Source: Sclerodactyla briareus
Taxonomy: Eukaryota; Echinodermata; Holothuroidea; Dendrochirotida; Sclerodactylidae
Direction: 5' to 3'
Assembly: GCA_026419785.1 (NCBI GenBank)
Contig: JAODTK010000178.1
Coordinates: 248,001 to 312,000, forward strand
DNA length: 64,000 bases
Shown here one piece after another: positions 36,060-48,559 of this stretch (positions are counted from its first letter, which is position 1; every line of letters starts with the position of its first letter). A program made the translations under genes and the position numbers. Under the pieces are notes generated by a model. It made no database searches and had not been told where the DNA came from. It was given only the letters and a program-made list of their open reading frames with translations.

Positions 36060-39000
36060 GTAATAGAGGTTTCGAATTGGGGATCAATCTCGGCCTACCC
36101 GATCTCGATTACAAAGCTAGTTGTAGTAAAAGCTCCATTCATCCTTCATTTCCTGTCCTCCCTTCCAACCACGAAGCGAATACACATCACGTAAAAATAT
36201 ATTGTCTTGATGATAAACAAAAGGGGAAACCTATACCAAAAAAATCTGAGGTAACGATGGTTTTAGTCAAATTCGTAATTTCGTAGAACATATACATTTG
36301 TGCGGCCCGCCGGCTTTTTTTTCAATTCGCGACTGATCACCATTTTCTCCAAAACAGAAATGATTTGGGAATTTTTGAGTGCTTTACTTGACTGAAGTTC
36401 TTCAAGTTTGGATGAGGTATCGGGCGATTACATTCTTTACATATATTGCTGCTTATTTTCCTCGAATACTTCGTGCGAATGCCACTTTGGCTGTACTCAC
36501 CGTACGAAGGTATTATGCATTACTGTTGACTCACTGGTTCATACGACCTAATCTAGTATAGACCACAGCATATATAGACATAAGACATATATAGAAGAGT
36601 GTTTCATTTAGTACCGGTACTAAATTACTCCCTTTTAAAAAAAACTCAAAAGACCAGGCATGCAGTCCCGCGGAAAAAAGGACATATCAAAACTCCCCAC
36701 CCCAAAATGAGAGATTCATCTCGGATTCAAGTAGCCTTCTCGAGCTATCATTATTGACTAACGAGTGGCAGGTAAGGGTTATAATGGCATCTAATATAAT
36801 CATATAGTTTACTACTCACAAGCCATTTAGCTTTTGTTCTATTCAGATCTCAGTCTAGATTCGTTTGTTATTACCTGATAACGGATGTTTTCAAAAGGAT
36901 GTGCAAGTATGCGCTTAGTTGGCGTCAACCTCGCCGCAGATTTATGAGGCCACTAATGGTCTTTAAATTAAATGAGTCACTTTATTATAGCCTACCGACC
37001 TGCGATAATGGGTCCAATACACTCAAAAAAAAGACACCAAAAAAAATGTTGTACCACATGGGCAATTGTAATTTCATCCAGCCAGGGTAAAACTTTACTA
37101 AAAAAGGGGTAGATTATTACCGGACTGGGTTTAAACAATTGCACGGTGGTTATTCTTCCCAAACTTTTTTATAATGTACTAAGAATCGGAGAATGGAGAA
37201 TGATAGGTAATTGTTTAAAACTATTTTCTTTCCAGCAGGCATGACATGCAAGGAGGAAAGAGAGATCCACACTAACTCCCCAATAATGGAAGTTGGAATC
37301 AACTTCTCGAAAACTATAGAGCCACAATTGGGTGTAGGTCTATCATGGTCGTTGAGTACTCAAATTATAGCCTGATTAGCCAGTCCTAGTGAACTCCATT
37401 TACTAGTGAAACTTGTATACACAGAATAAGCACAGGTAGGCGTGTTTAGCACTATTTCTGTATTCTGAAAGTGTACCGGCGTGATTTGTGGTTGACGAAT
37501 AGTTCGGCAATTTGGTGGCGAGGGTTGGCACATTTTGATGCTGTATACCTCCGATAGGGACGCGGCCTTCTTGTTTGCCAGTACAATGCAAGGCATATCA
37601 CGGCAGTTCTAATTGTTTGTAGATACCCCGTATTCAGTTACCGCTATCTCGCCCCAAGGGAGTGGTTTCCGACGGACAGTATATGATCCGGCGTACAGAC
37701 GACGCGTGCTCGAAAAAGGAATTTTTGTGTAAAACTTCGGATTCCTCTTTGTTACGTCCGGGGGTTATATCGGCTTGAATGACTTTCAGCATAGCATAAA
37801 CCGGATATGAGGGGGTAAAGGCTGAGGCTGAGAGTTTCGGTTCCGCGAACGAACGGTTCTGTGTTGCACAGAAGGATAGTGGAATCCATGTGTCATGGTA
37901 GCTGTTTGTGGAGAGTCTTCTGACTTAACGAATTATGGGAGGAGATTGGAGTGAAACCCAAAGCAGGTAACGTTTTTCCTAATAAATCCCAATATTACTT
38001 ATTCGTATTGTAGTTATTGCTTAGAGCAAAATATTGAACACCAGTTGGCTTGCGTTGCGAAGGCATCTGGCATCAAATAGTAGTAAACTTGCCGGAAGGC
38101 ATCCCACGAAATAATTCAAAATAATCGCTAGTTTATTGTAACAATTCGGAACCTAAATAGTGGTATGGTATTGTGAAGTCAGCGTTCGGAACGGAGTGGG
38201 TGGGGGGGTGGGTAGGGGGGGGGGGGGGGGCTTTGTGGCCTATAGTCAACAGTGGAGCTGCGATACCCATAGGCTTGTGGGAAACCATTGTAGTAGCTAT
38301 TCTTCAGTTCGATGTGTGGCGTCTGGTGGTATGCTATACGGCTGAGCTCGACGGGTGGTTAATACAAACCCATCCCCGTTTTACTCACACACGAAACAGT
38401 GGTCGACAGTCGCACGTTGATCCGGAGTCTTCTCACTACGGACTCGGTACGCGCATTGGTCGGCGATATTAGGCCATGTATAACCACTCGCCTGTGACTT
38501 ACAGCCGCCAGCGCGGGCTATGCCTTAGAGGTATGGAAGTCTAATTAAATAGTTAAGCACCTGCCTGCTGAACTTCACCTTTGGAACCTCATACCTCCTG
38601 CGCCATGACCGAGTGTGCGCGCCCAAAATTGACTGGAAACCCAACGTCAATAGAGTCGTTAGGGATATATTTGCTATGCGTTGGCGGTTTTGGTTAAACG
38701 CTAGCGTGGTTGTGATAATACCACAGGACGATTGGAGAAGGGGGAAGTTAAATGGTGGTATACGTTGGACGGATTTAATATCCGGAGGGGGGGGGGGGTA
38801 GTCTTGGCCAGGGAGGGGGGGGGTGTTGGGGACGGGTGGGATATGGTTCTGAGCTCCCATGCTGAACAACGGTATCTGATGAACAGTCGCACTAGTTCTT
38901 ATAATTGAAGGCTGGCAGGTAGCCAAAAAACCAATGATCATGTTTTTTCTTTGGACTCTTTGTTTTTTTCTCTGCAACTCTTCTATGCAAACTGTGCTAT

Positions 39001-40840
39001 GGTTAGGCGAGGGCACGTACACCGACCAATCTGACACAAACGCCCATTATAGCCTTTGACGGAAAGATATCCACACACCGTGCTGAAAGGCCGGTTTTGC
39101 ACTCCGGTTGGGTTGATATCCTCAATACAATACCGGTGTTTTCGCGTCCATGTTGCTCTACCTAGAATTTATCTTTAAGCTTTGCTGCTCTTACAGTTAG
39201 AGTAACGAAAACTGAATGTTGAAGCATATAATGTTACACGTACAAATGCAATCGTTTGTCTTCCGTGTAGCTTGCACGCGGGCCTTTTCTTCCTCTTGAA
39301 ATTAGTAATTACTTTTTGCCGCCAGTGCCCCTCCAGTTATAAAAATAGCCCAAGATTCGAGCAGAGTGAATTTGAATAGTTGTTTGCAGATTTCGGGACT
39401 GAATTAGGGTTGGGCCTATCTAAGCCGCATCCCCAAAGTAAGCGAATTGGGTTCAGTTCGTCAATCCAAATGCTCCCCGGAAATTTAACGACTTTACTTG
39501 ATGACAAGTTAGGCTAGGGAATCCACCAACGTGCGAATACGGGAGTGAGAAATGGTGCCATAGAGCCTCGCGGTTAGCCTCGAGTGCTAGTGGCCAAAAA
39601 TCAACCAAATACAGTAATATGAAACGGACACTGTAGCATGAGAGGGCAAAAATAACATTGCGCGATTTGCGCCGGCATCACATCGCACACGTCCAATACA
39701 TAAGTGTAAGGTAATGATTGGACTTTCCACAGTCGTACAGTTTATATCTCTTATAAAAAAATTCTTCGAAAACTGCGAATCTCACGTCCACGCCGCATAT
39801 CCAGCCGCACCTAGCTAGCCTATAGAGTTACAGACCTACTAGATGAATTAACAGATTTGACATGCTTCTCCTCGGCATCACTCACTCTTTACGCATATTT
39901 TCTCAACGTTCCCCTCCTTCAAACTGTGTCGCACTCACTGACTGCGCGCACCTACGAACTGCGCTCCACCAACAAACTGTCATCTAAAAACCGCGCCTAA
40001 TCCGAAACAGCGTCAGTCCGACACCACTAATCTTACTGGCCGACGATATTACGTTCATTGAAGCTTGACGGGATGGTTCGTACGGATTAGGTGTTAATTT
40101 TCAATAGTTGACTTCAATGAACATCCTATCGCCCTGTGTGCGTGGCGCTCCAACAAACATCCCGGAAGAATAAGCCAAGTTCGTAGTCTAAGTGCGCATG
40201 CTCACCTCAGAACAGTTTGGAGGAATAGACGAGATTCGGTCAGATTTCCCCCATAGCGAATCGTTACGGCTCATTTTTAAAATGGTCACCACTATCGGAA
40301 ATGCATCCGTTCATCACGTGTTTTCGGATGTTATTGTTAATAAGTTATGGGGGGAAGGAATTGTAAAGTGTTGTGAGGCATGAGCGTAATTTTCGGCAGG
40401 GAAGTTCGAAAAGTTGTCTGCACACTGATACGTTCAAACGTCGAACTGCAGTCATTCCCTATGACTTGAAACGATTATCAATTTCATCTTATTAACTGTA
40501 ACGCCGAAATGGGTGCTGATATGTAACTGTGTTAAAACGCGTATCCTACAACTGGTCAGATTTTAGTCACTGAATATTGTGTTCGGTTGTTTGGAGGACA
40601 ACTGCGGGCTTGGTAACAACAGAGCCTATATCGTGGAATGTTCCTATGTTGCGTTATTGGCCTTCAAAGTTGGTCCATTATGCAGAGAAATTGGGAAGGA
40701 ATCCCAATGCGCAATGCACAGCATGACGTCACAATTGGACAACCCGGGAAGGGAACAGGAAGTTATGTCATGCATGTTTTCATTGTTTCCATTTGTTTTG
40801 CTTTCGAAGGTGAAAGTAATGTGGCGATTTCAATAGCGAA
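36060..40840. other. No gene recognised
   Basis: Only G runs (16 at 38215-38230, 12 at 38787-38798) and low-complexity pieces stand out. The 170-codon minus-strand open frame at 38525-39037 crosses the poly-C (PPLPGQDYPPPPP) and has no recognisable domain. Confidence 0.45.
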
Positions 40841-40849
40841 CAAAGAATG

Positions 40850-41010
40850 TTTGCAAGGGTTGTGCAGCTTTGCATCAGTTGTTATTGCATAATGGGATGC
40901 CTTTTCATCTTGCGCAATACACATGCACACACTCAAAGGACGTAAACTCCGTGACGGGAAGTTCGTATGACGTCGGGTTTGAACTGACACGTTCATTGTT
41001 TTTTCTTACA
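40850..41010 (+). repeat. Dispersed repeat, copy 2 (partner at 12.7-12.9 kb)
   Basis: GCGCAATACACATGCACACA, CTCAAAGGACGTAAACTCC, AAGTTCGTATGACGTCGGGT and ACACGTTCATTGTTTTTTC parallel 12812-12905 in order and orientation. Confidence 0.6.
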
Positions 41011-41519
41011 ATCCATCCGTTGTGGTTCTCTAACTGAGCGCATACGCGATGTATTTTTACGCCAGTCTTAACCAGCCCAAGTCCGGAGGTGGTTTTACGT
41101 TCTACCAGAGCTGTATAACAAGTCATTAATTCTCGTGCACAGGAACGCTCATTGATTACGGGTTGTTTTTCAAACGGGTCACTTCATACGAAACGAGGTT
41201 ATAATAGAGGCCTTTTCAAACCTCACAGAACCTACGATTGTATGATCTAAACATTGGAAAAAAATCCACTGCAAAAGATGTCACAATGACCATTACAATA
41301 ACGGTTTGAATGATATGAATATCAGGACATTTGACCTCGAACTGACCTGAATAAAAACTCCATACTAACTAACGGTAAACACAACATTTGAGATATCAGC
41401 GATGGCAGAATCAGTACATTTCACATATTATAGTCTTGTCCATTGATGTTCCTCTCCATTTCAAGCTCATGCAAGAGAGGGGGCGGCTCGCCAGCGGCTG
41501 GCTGCGGGACATGACCCCC

Positions 41520-41790
41520 TGCCCCCGTAGGGGCAGTTCCCCACCCCGTCGGGGAAAACATCGGAAGGGTACCGGGCGGAAGGGGAAGAGGAAAAAACGA
41601 GCGAAAAATGCGACAAGAAGAAAGGAAAAAGGAGGAAAAGAAAAATAAAAATTAAAAAACAGGAAAAATGAAGGTTTTGGTATAGGGTAGGGTGAGGTGC
41701 ACTGTGGACGAACGATACTGCTGAACTCTCATCGGGGAGATTGGTCCCGTAGGGGAAACTTTGCCCCTCGTCGGGGAAGGAGAAAATCCC
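41520..41790 (+). repeat. Short direct repeats flanking a purine-rich tract
   Basis: CCCCGTAGGGGCAGTTCCCC and ACCCCGTCGGGGAAAA near 41524-41562 resemble TCCCGTAGGGGAAACTTTG and CCCTCGTCGGGGAAGG near 41744-41781. Between them 41574-41690 is almost pure A/G on the plus strand. The spanning open frames have purine-tract composition (KGKRKKRAKNATRRKEKGG-like) and are not genes. Confidence 0.6.
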
Positions 41791-42669
41791 TGGCGGCCGG
41801 CCCCTCGTTGACGCGTTTTCCACTGCACTACACCACCATGGGGAGTTTTACGATCAACAAATCGGTTAGGGTTCCATGATGAGTCAAATTGGCTTCCGAA
41901 CCCGTAGAAATCAAATCAAATCTTGTGATCCGTGTCGATCAGAACACCTTGTTATCTCACTGGTCCTGAAGCCGGTTGAGATATTGTAGTCAGTTTGCCA
42001 TCACTGTGTGATTAGGAAAACTACCTATGGTGGAGTAGTACCCATGCGTGCTGTGTGGTCAGCAATATGTCGCACTCGAAAAGCTGTTCGTTAGTGTTGT
42101 GTTGTATGTGTGTCGGAGTTGTGTCAATTAGGTTTAGGTTTTTTGTCAGTTCCAGAAGATATCTTGAAAGTAGCTGCTAACATTGTAAAAACTTGCACAC
42201 AACAAATTATTAGGTACAAAAACGCCCATTTTTCCTCCCGATTAGGCCAAAAATTATCGAAATTGTGGATTTTTTTACCAGTTTTCATCTTTTTCAGGAT
42301 ATTTCGTGACTCCAATGGCGAATGATTTAAACACTTGTAAACTTTGCAACAAAGTAAGGAAAGCACACTTTCTTCCATGAAATCAGCTGAAAATCAACAA
42401 AATATGCGTTAAGGGGCGTTGGGGCCGGGGGCCGGACTTTTTGCGAATGTTTGATTTTTAAGAAGTTAATTTTTTTCAGCGTATAAGAGTGGAAGGAAAA
42501 AGTGAAGGAGCAAAACAGGTGTATCAAACTGTATCATCGGACGTAACAACCTTCTCATAAAAAAAAAGAAAACAAAAAAAAAATCGTTGATGATCTACGG
42601 GCGGGGGGATATCGATGGAAAAACGGATATATATGTGAGATTCGGGATTTGACGGTGAGTAGAAAGCCT

Positions 42670-42860
42670 ATAGGTGGTTAGAGATGGGACTCGGTGATCG
42701 AAAGGTGCGAATTCGACTCCCAATGGCACCGATCAACTTTTCCGGTGTGTCCCTCGTTTGGGGCGTGCAAGGTACGTGTTTCTTTGCCTCAACGAACCAG
42801 GAGATAATTGGGGACCTGTGAGCCTTTGCGTACAGCCTTCGGGCCCTTCAAAATGAGATT
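42670..42860 (+). repeat. tRNA-derived SINE, second type
   Basis: TATAGGTGGTTAGAGATGGG (A box region), ACTCGGTGATCGAAAGGTGC (anticodon arm) and GCGAATTCGACTCCC (B box with one extra base). The body contains TCCCTCGTTTGGGGC and CTTTGCGTACAGCCTTCGGG. It differs in head and body from the SINE at 35.7 kb. Confidence 0.6.
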
Positions 42861-43508
42861 GTCGGAAGAGCGTTCGGTAAGTGATCGGGGGGTAATATCT
42901 GAGAGCACTTTGAGAAGTCTACGAGTTAGAAAAGCCACATTCGCTTACCGATTACTGTTCCTGCCAATCATCAAACCCGTATAAAAAAAAATGGCTACAG
43001 GCAACTGACATCATAATATTAGATGTTAACCATAGTTAAGGAACGACACGTCATCCTCTTTCTTTCAACTGTTTCATGTAAGCTCAAGAATCTACTACAC
43101 GTGATCCCCAGTGTCACATAAGTAGGTGGAATTTGTATTTCTCATACCGAGTGGGATGAAAAAAACATCAATACACCTCAAATGCATTCGCGTCGTTTAC
43201 GATGACTGAATAGCCTAAATTTGGACCATTGCAATACCAATGACAAACGTTGCACCACAAAATATTGTTAAGTAACTAGGCATTTTGCTGCCCAACATTA
43301 AAAAAAACGTTAAAATGTCAAACATATAGTACAACATCAATTCCATACCCGCCTTGTGTTCAATGCTCAAAGCATTGGTAAACAGTTCAAATATGAGGAA
43401 AAACCGTTTCAAAAGAGAAGGCAAAATAATGTCCGAAAGTGTTCATACCTAGACTTCTCCATTTTGGAGAGTGCCTACTATTTTCCTCTAATCTTATCTT
43501 TTGTGCAG

Positions 43509-43698
43509 CTTTTATCTGGTGCGGTAGCAAGAACATACAATGGCGTTCGAGGGATTTAGGAACGAATGGGTCCATCCCGTAACAAGGGCAAAGACCGCCG
43601 TAAGCGCTGATATTATCGAGGCCGGCTTCATCTTCGCAGCCATCATTCTCTTCATCTCGTTTATGGCCATTCTCCCAGGGATACGAGGACTCAGGAAC
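43509..43698 (+). CDS. DUOXA: Dual oxidase maturation factor (DUOXA/NIP), first coding exon
   Basis: DUOXA proteins are ER/plasma-membrane partners that let DUOX leave the ER and make H2O2. ATG is at 43540. 53 codons follow to donor AGGAAC|GTAAGT (exon ends 43698, phase 0). Acceptor TCTTTTGTGCAG at 43508 indicates a 5'-UTR intron. The peptide has FRNEW, a tract TAVSADIIEAGFIFAAIILF, and ends FMAILPGIRGLRN. The hydrophobic span (residues about 28-46) is the first membrane segment, and ILPGIRG is the family signature after it. It is intact and clean. The remaining exons (further membrane segments and the extracellular loop with N-glycosylation sites) were not found in the next 20 kb and may lie beyond the window. 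It diverges from DUOX. Confidence 0.85.
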
Positions 43699-43699
43699 G

Positions 43700-44135
43700 T
43701 AAGTAACACTTCAAGAAATATGAGCGCCTAGGAATATAGCTGACCTCTATATTTGAAGATATGCCCTTTCGATTTTGAAATCATGTCAAGTCGAGGAAGA
43801 AGGGCCGCGGGAAGAAGTCATAAGCAACGAGAAAGTTGTTGACGAGTACACTCACCGAATAACTACGTCATGAGCAAGATAATTCTGACGCCGTGCACTT
43901 TCGAATAATTGCTGGGTCAAGACAAAGCTATGTTATTCCAAGGGGATTAGCGCCATGGAACATAGCGGACTCTATAATTTGCAGAAAAAATTTGAATTTG
44001 AAATCAACGTCAAGTCGAAGCGAGCGGAGGGCACCACTCATGAAACGAGGGGAATTGAGAAGCTTGCATTTCCTAATAACTGCTGGGGTCACGACAAAAC
44101 TATGTTATCCTCCAAGTAACATGATGATGTCTATA
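43700..44135 (+). repeat. Imperfect local duplications in the DUOXA intron
   Basis: GCACTTTCGAATAATTGCTG with CAAAGCTATGTTATTCC (about 43895) resembles GCATTTCCTAATAACTGCTG with CAAAACTATGTTATCC (about 44066). AGCGCCTAGGAATATAGC (43723) resembles AGCGCCATGGAACATAGC (43950). Spacings differ (171 and 227), so there was more than one event. Confidence 0.55.
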
Positions 44136-44229
44136 TAGAACAAATCTGACAAATCAATGTTAGTCTGGAAACATTGCATGTAGCACCGATGAGCCCAAGA
44201 TTATAGTAGTTAAAACAGGCTGAAATTTA

Positions 44230-44830
44230 AGAAGTACTGTTAATTACGAGTTTACAAGTGTAAGAACCATATTGTTTTGTGTGTGAACTGGGGTTAATTG
44301 TTGGTCAAATGTAGGAAAATTTGTGAGGAAAGGTAGGTAAGATCATGGCTATCCACATTGGAAACATGATACGTTGACTTGGTCAAGGCTGACGAAGCTC
44401 ACACTGATCACCAGCGTCAGCGTCTGAAATTCTTGGTAAGACACAGTGAGTCGAGGGAACACTCCATATGGAAGTAGAAATTAGTTTGGTATTTTTAGGA
44501 AGATTACAAAGACCCTAGTGCTTTGATGTGAAAATGACTCTCGTACTTGTATGTGGAGAATGATTACATGTTACATGGCCCTCATTGTCTCCGTGTCAGA
44601 GGTAAAATAGTCTGAAAACCTGGTAACATAGCAAGGCTGAAAATGTTGCCTGGTCACCTTGACATTTCATGCGTAGCTTTTTTTCACATGAATACAGAAC
44701 CCTATCGTGTGTTATGGGGACTTGGGGTCCATATTTGAAGAAAAAAATAGTGAAAAACAAATATTTATGGTGGGGGGATCTCAGGGTTCTGGACCGATGA
44801 ACCTCATACTTATACTTCACAATGCAATTT
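44230..44830 (+). repeat. Diverged copies of the 312-bp AGGTCA family
   Basis: AGAACCATATTGTTTTGTG, GTTGGTCAAATGTAGG and AAATTTGTGAGGAAAGG (about 44262-44330), then AGTCTGAAAACCTGGTAACA and TACAGAACCCTATCGTGTG (about 44607-44710) follow satellite monomer order. No good AGGTCA sites remain. Confidence 0.6.
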
Positions 44831-45739
44831 CTTTCTTAGGAGTCTTCCGTTTGGAATTGTCACAACGGTCATCTCCTATTCTTTCTGAAATCTTAGGGAC
44901 GCAGTGACTCCTGAATGCTCGGTTCAATCAGGGTGGTTGGGTATGGTACCTCAGTTGATAATATGACACATGAACAACAATGAATCATCTGCGATTTATT
45001 TGTAAATAACCTACGTTGACTGATATACTTGAACTTCAATCAGTGTTGGGTTCATGACTACTTTTGTAATGAGGACAGCTCGGTATAAGATTCTGTAATG
45101 GGGGACACCCCTTGTATACTTTCCGAGAAAGAATGTTTACATACCTGGTTTAGTTTGGGTCGTGTTTGGCCTTAGATAACTATTCCTAATTAGAATCGTC
45201 CTGAAAACCATTAACGACCTACAGCCAGAAAGCGGCGGATCGTTATTGTATTTATCGTTGATGCTAAGAGTAGGGACTTTCCGCTGCATGGTACACCATT
45301 CGGCTGGTGTGTTTCTCCTCACACTCGAGCAATTACATATAATCTCACACAGAATTCTTTGTCGACCCGTCCTCAACGCGAATTCCATACATTATTAGGC
45401 ATAGCTAAAGCATAACCGATATGGTCTGATAAGCCCTTGCTTGTAGATCCAAATTATCGCCTCCTTACAACACAATTTACATCAGCATATATCTTTCACA
45501 TGAGGCGTATATGTTCCGAAAGACATCAGCCTATTTTTTACTCTGAATTTTGGGGAATGTCTTGGTTCGAGCTAGGGTTTTTCGCAGAGGACGTATATGG
45601 TCGTAAGGCTAAAAATCAACGAGGTCTAGTTAGATGTGTGAAGAACTATGAGAGCCGACTGCACAGGTAATTTTACAGAATTGCCCAAACGCCATCTATT
45701 TCCTTGGTCTTGTGCCTGTCAGGGTTGTTGCTTTTGCAC

Positions 45740-45850
45740 CCCAAAATGACGTACCAGAAAGCATGTTAAGTTGAGAACCGCTCAGCTTGATCAAGCTAGG
45801 CAGTCAAAAAGGAATCACTAAGCCGCTTGGCTTCTGGTTATAGTTACATG
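45740..45850 (+). repeat. Edge module of the 312-bp repeat array
   Basis: CAGTCAAAAAGGAATCACTA and AGCCGCTTGGCTTCTGGTTA match the 3' edge sequences of both satellite blocks (GAGTCAAGGAATCAC, TAAGCCTTTTGGCTTTCTGG at about 48515-48550 and 50828-50868). It probably is the end of a third, otherwise lost, block. Confidence 0.6.
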
Positions 45851-46243
45851 GCCGTATCGGCATGTAAAAGAATGTGCACGTCCCCCTCCAAATGAGATTT
45901 TGAGTTCGAAAAATATACTGTAGTCAGTATTCGACTACCAGTTTTGAAATGATCTGGCCAACAACGAAAAATAAAGGTAGTCAATTAGTGCAAAGTCGCC
46001 TCGATGTGATAGAAAGTGCACAAATTTTTCGCGCTTCGCGCGTGTACTAGGAGTGGATTCTGGGTCCCTCAGCGTTTCCTTCATATCCGCACACTCTATA
46101 TAAATTTCTACCTCATGGCCCCCTACTCATACGTATCTTTAGGTGAACTACTGAAATTACACAACAACATTCTCATTGACCTTGAAAACTAATAGTCAAC
46201 CCTTTTGATTCCTTGACGAAGTCATGAATCTATCAGTCACGTC

Positions 46244-46302
46244 GTGTGTGTGTGTGGAGTGCTGTGTGTGTGTGCGTGTGTGTGTATGTGTGTGTGTGTG
46301 TG
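46244..46302 (+). repeat. (TG)n microsatellite at the 5' edge of satellite block 1
   Basis: Interrupted GT repeat. A shorter counterpart, TGTGTGTGTGTATGTGTTATG, stands at the same place before block 2 (about 48604-48632). Confidence 0.9.
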
Positions 46303-46309
46303 ACACCCA

Positions 46310-48555
46310 GCTGTACACGCTCACTTGATCAGTTCTGAGTGATCAAACTCATACTTGGTATTGTGTCCCCATGATGAGTACATTCTTCCTATTGTTTGGG
46401 GTCAGGTCCAGAGGTCATCTGAGGTCCACAGAGGTCAAGGTCTGAAACCTGTAAACACGAAACTCCAGAATGGTTGGCTCAGATCAAGTCGAATTGTGGT
46501 GTATAGCTTTTCTTATGGGGAGTAACTTGGAGCCCTATTGTTTTGTTGGTTCAGGTCAGTGGTGGGATTTCGTCAAAAATAGAAAATTTGTGAAAAGTCA
46601 ATAATGTAGCCAATTCTGGCTTGTACCCGATAACTCGACCCCCCTGGATGGATGAAGCTCATACTTGGCATGTGTGTTCCCCATGATGAGTACATTAAAC
46701 CCTCTAGTTTCCGGGGTTAGGTCATATGTCATCTGAGGTCAACCAGAGGTCAAAGTCGGAAAACCTTGTAACACACTAAGTTCCCAGGATGGTTGGTCCC
46801 GATCAGGTGAACTTGGTGTATAGCTTTTCTTATGGGAGGACAGGAAACCATATTGTTTTTTGGTTTTGGTCGGAGGTGAATTTCAGTCAAAATAGAAATG
46901 TGAGGAAAAGTCAATATTTGGCAATTTTGGCTTGTACACACGATAACTCGACCCCACCGGATGGATGACGCTCATACTTTGGCAGGTGGGTTCTCCCTGA
47001 TGGTCATGAACCCTATTGTTTTTGGGGTCAGGTCAGAGTTCATTGAGGTCAACAGAGGTCCAAAGTCTGAAAACCTTGTAAACACGCTCAGTCCAGAATG
47101 GTTGGTCTGATCAAGTTGAAATATGGTGATAGCTTTCTTATGGGAATACAGGAACCTAGTGTTTTTTGGTCCAGGTCGGGGTGAATTTTGGTCAAAAAGA
47201 GAAAAATTGTGAAATTCATTTCTGGCCAATTTTTTGGGTTTGTAAACCCGATAAACTGACCCCAACCTGGATGGATGCTGCTCATCTTGAGATTTGTGTT
47301 CCATGATTAGTACATGACCCTTTTGTTTTTGGGGTCAGGTCAGAGGCCATCTGAGGTCAACAGAGGTCAAAGTCGGAAAACTTTGTTCGTAAACACGATA
47401 ATTCCAGAATTGTTGGTCTTACAAGTTGAAATTTAGTGTATAGCTGTTCTTATGGGAGAGTACCAGAACCCTAATTGTTTTTGGTTAGGGTCGGGGTGAA
47501 TTTTGGTCAAAAAAGGAAATAGTGAAAGTTGATATTTTGTCCAATTTTGTCTTTTAAACACGATAACTCACCCCACTGGATGGATGAAGCTTATTCTTTG
47601 TATGTTTGGGGGGGGTTGGGGGGGGGTTTTTTTTTTTTTTTCCCCATGAATGAGTAAAAAAACATGAACCCTATGGTTCGGGACCGGTCAGAGGTCCTAT
47701 TAGGTCAACAGAGGTCAAAGTCTAACCTTGGAAACGATAAGTCCAGAATGGTTGGTCCGATCCATTGACATCTGTTTGATCGCTTTCTTATGGGAAGACG
47801 AAAACCCTATCGTTTTTTGGTTCAGGTCGGGGTGAATTCTGGTCGAAATCTAAAAATTGTGAAGAGTCCCTATTTTTGGGCAATTTTGGCTTGTAAACCC
47901 GTCACTCCTCCTCCCCACCGGATGAAGCTCATACGGTACTTGGTCTGTGTGTTCCTAATGATGATTTAATGAACCCTAACTGTTTTGGGGTCAGTCAGCG
48001 TCATCTGAGGTCAACAAGAGGTCAAAATCTGAAAAACCTTGTAAACACACATAAAGTCCCGTAATTGTTGGTCTGATCAGGGTGAGGTTTCGTGTGTAGC
48101 TTTCCTATGGGGGAGTAACAGAAACCCTATTGTTTTTTGGGGGGGGTCCAGGTCTGAGGTGATTTTTTGGTCAAGATATAAATTTGTGAAAATGAATATT
48201 TCGCCCATTTTTGGCTTGAAATAGATAACTTCGACTCCACCGGATATGGATGAAGCTCATCTTGGTATGTGAGTTCCCCATGATGAGTACTTAACCCTAT
48301 TGTTTTTGGGTCCTGTCCGAGTTCATTTGAAGGTCACCAGGGGACAAAGTCATGAAACCTTGAAATTTAGTGTGGAGCTTAGCTTCCTTTATCAAGACTA
48401 TAGGAGCCTATTGGTTTGGTTTGGGGAAAATGGAATTTTGTCAGACGTTAATGTTCCCATAATGAGCTGGTGCAAAATCTCCATTTGCTTGTGGTCTGGC
48501 ATAGGTTTGTCAGAAGAGTCAAGGAATCACTTAAGGCTTTTGGTTTCGTTCCCTC
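46310..48555 (+). repeat. 312-bp satellite, block 1 (seven monomers)
   Basis: Monomers are marked by GAGGTCAACAGAGGTCAAAG-like boxes at about 46428, 46737, 47043, 47352, 47703, 48007 and 48328. Other monomer parts are TCCAGAATGGTTGGTCTGAT, TAGCTTTTCTTATGGG, GAACCCTATTGTTTTTTGGT, TCAGGTCGGGGTGAATTTTG, TTTTGGCTTGTAAACACGAT, AACTCGACCCCACCGGATGG and ATGAAGCTCATACTTGG. Monomer 5 is longer because of a G/T homopolymer (47606-47641). The block starts after the TG repeat with a TGACACCCAGCTTGTA head and ends with AATGAGCTGGTGCAAAAT and TCAAGGAATCAC. The two small antisense open frames are repeat. Confidence 0.92.
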
Positions 48556-48559
48556 TTCG

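Noticed and set aside
38525-39037. 170-codon minus-strand open frame
   Set aside because: Crosses poly-C tracts, has no recognisable domain, no splice context and no conserved composition.
45437-45670. Possible DUOXA second exon or other gene (77-codon frame)
   Set aside because: Lacks the family's RV-SLFIG and NFG-W motifs and has no matching splice sites at phase 0.
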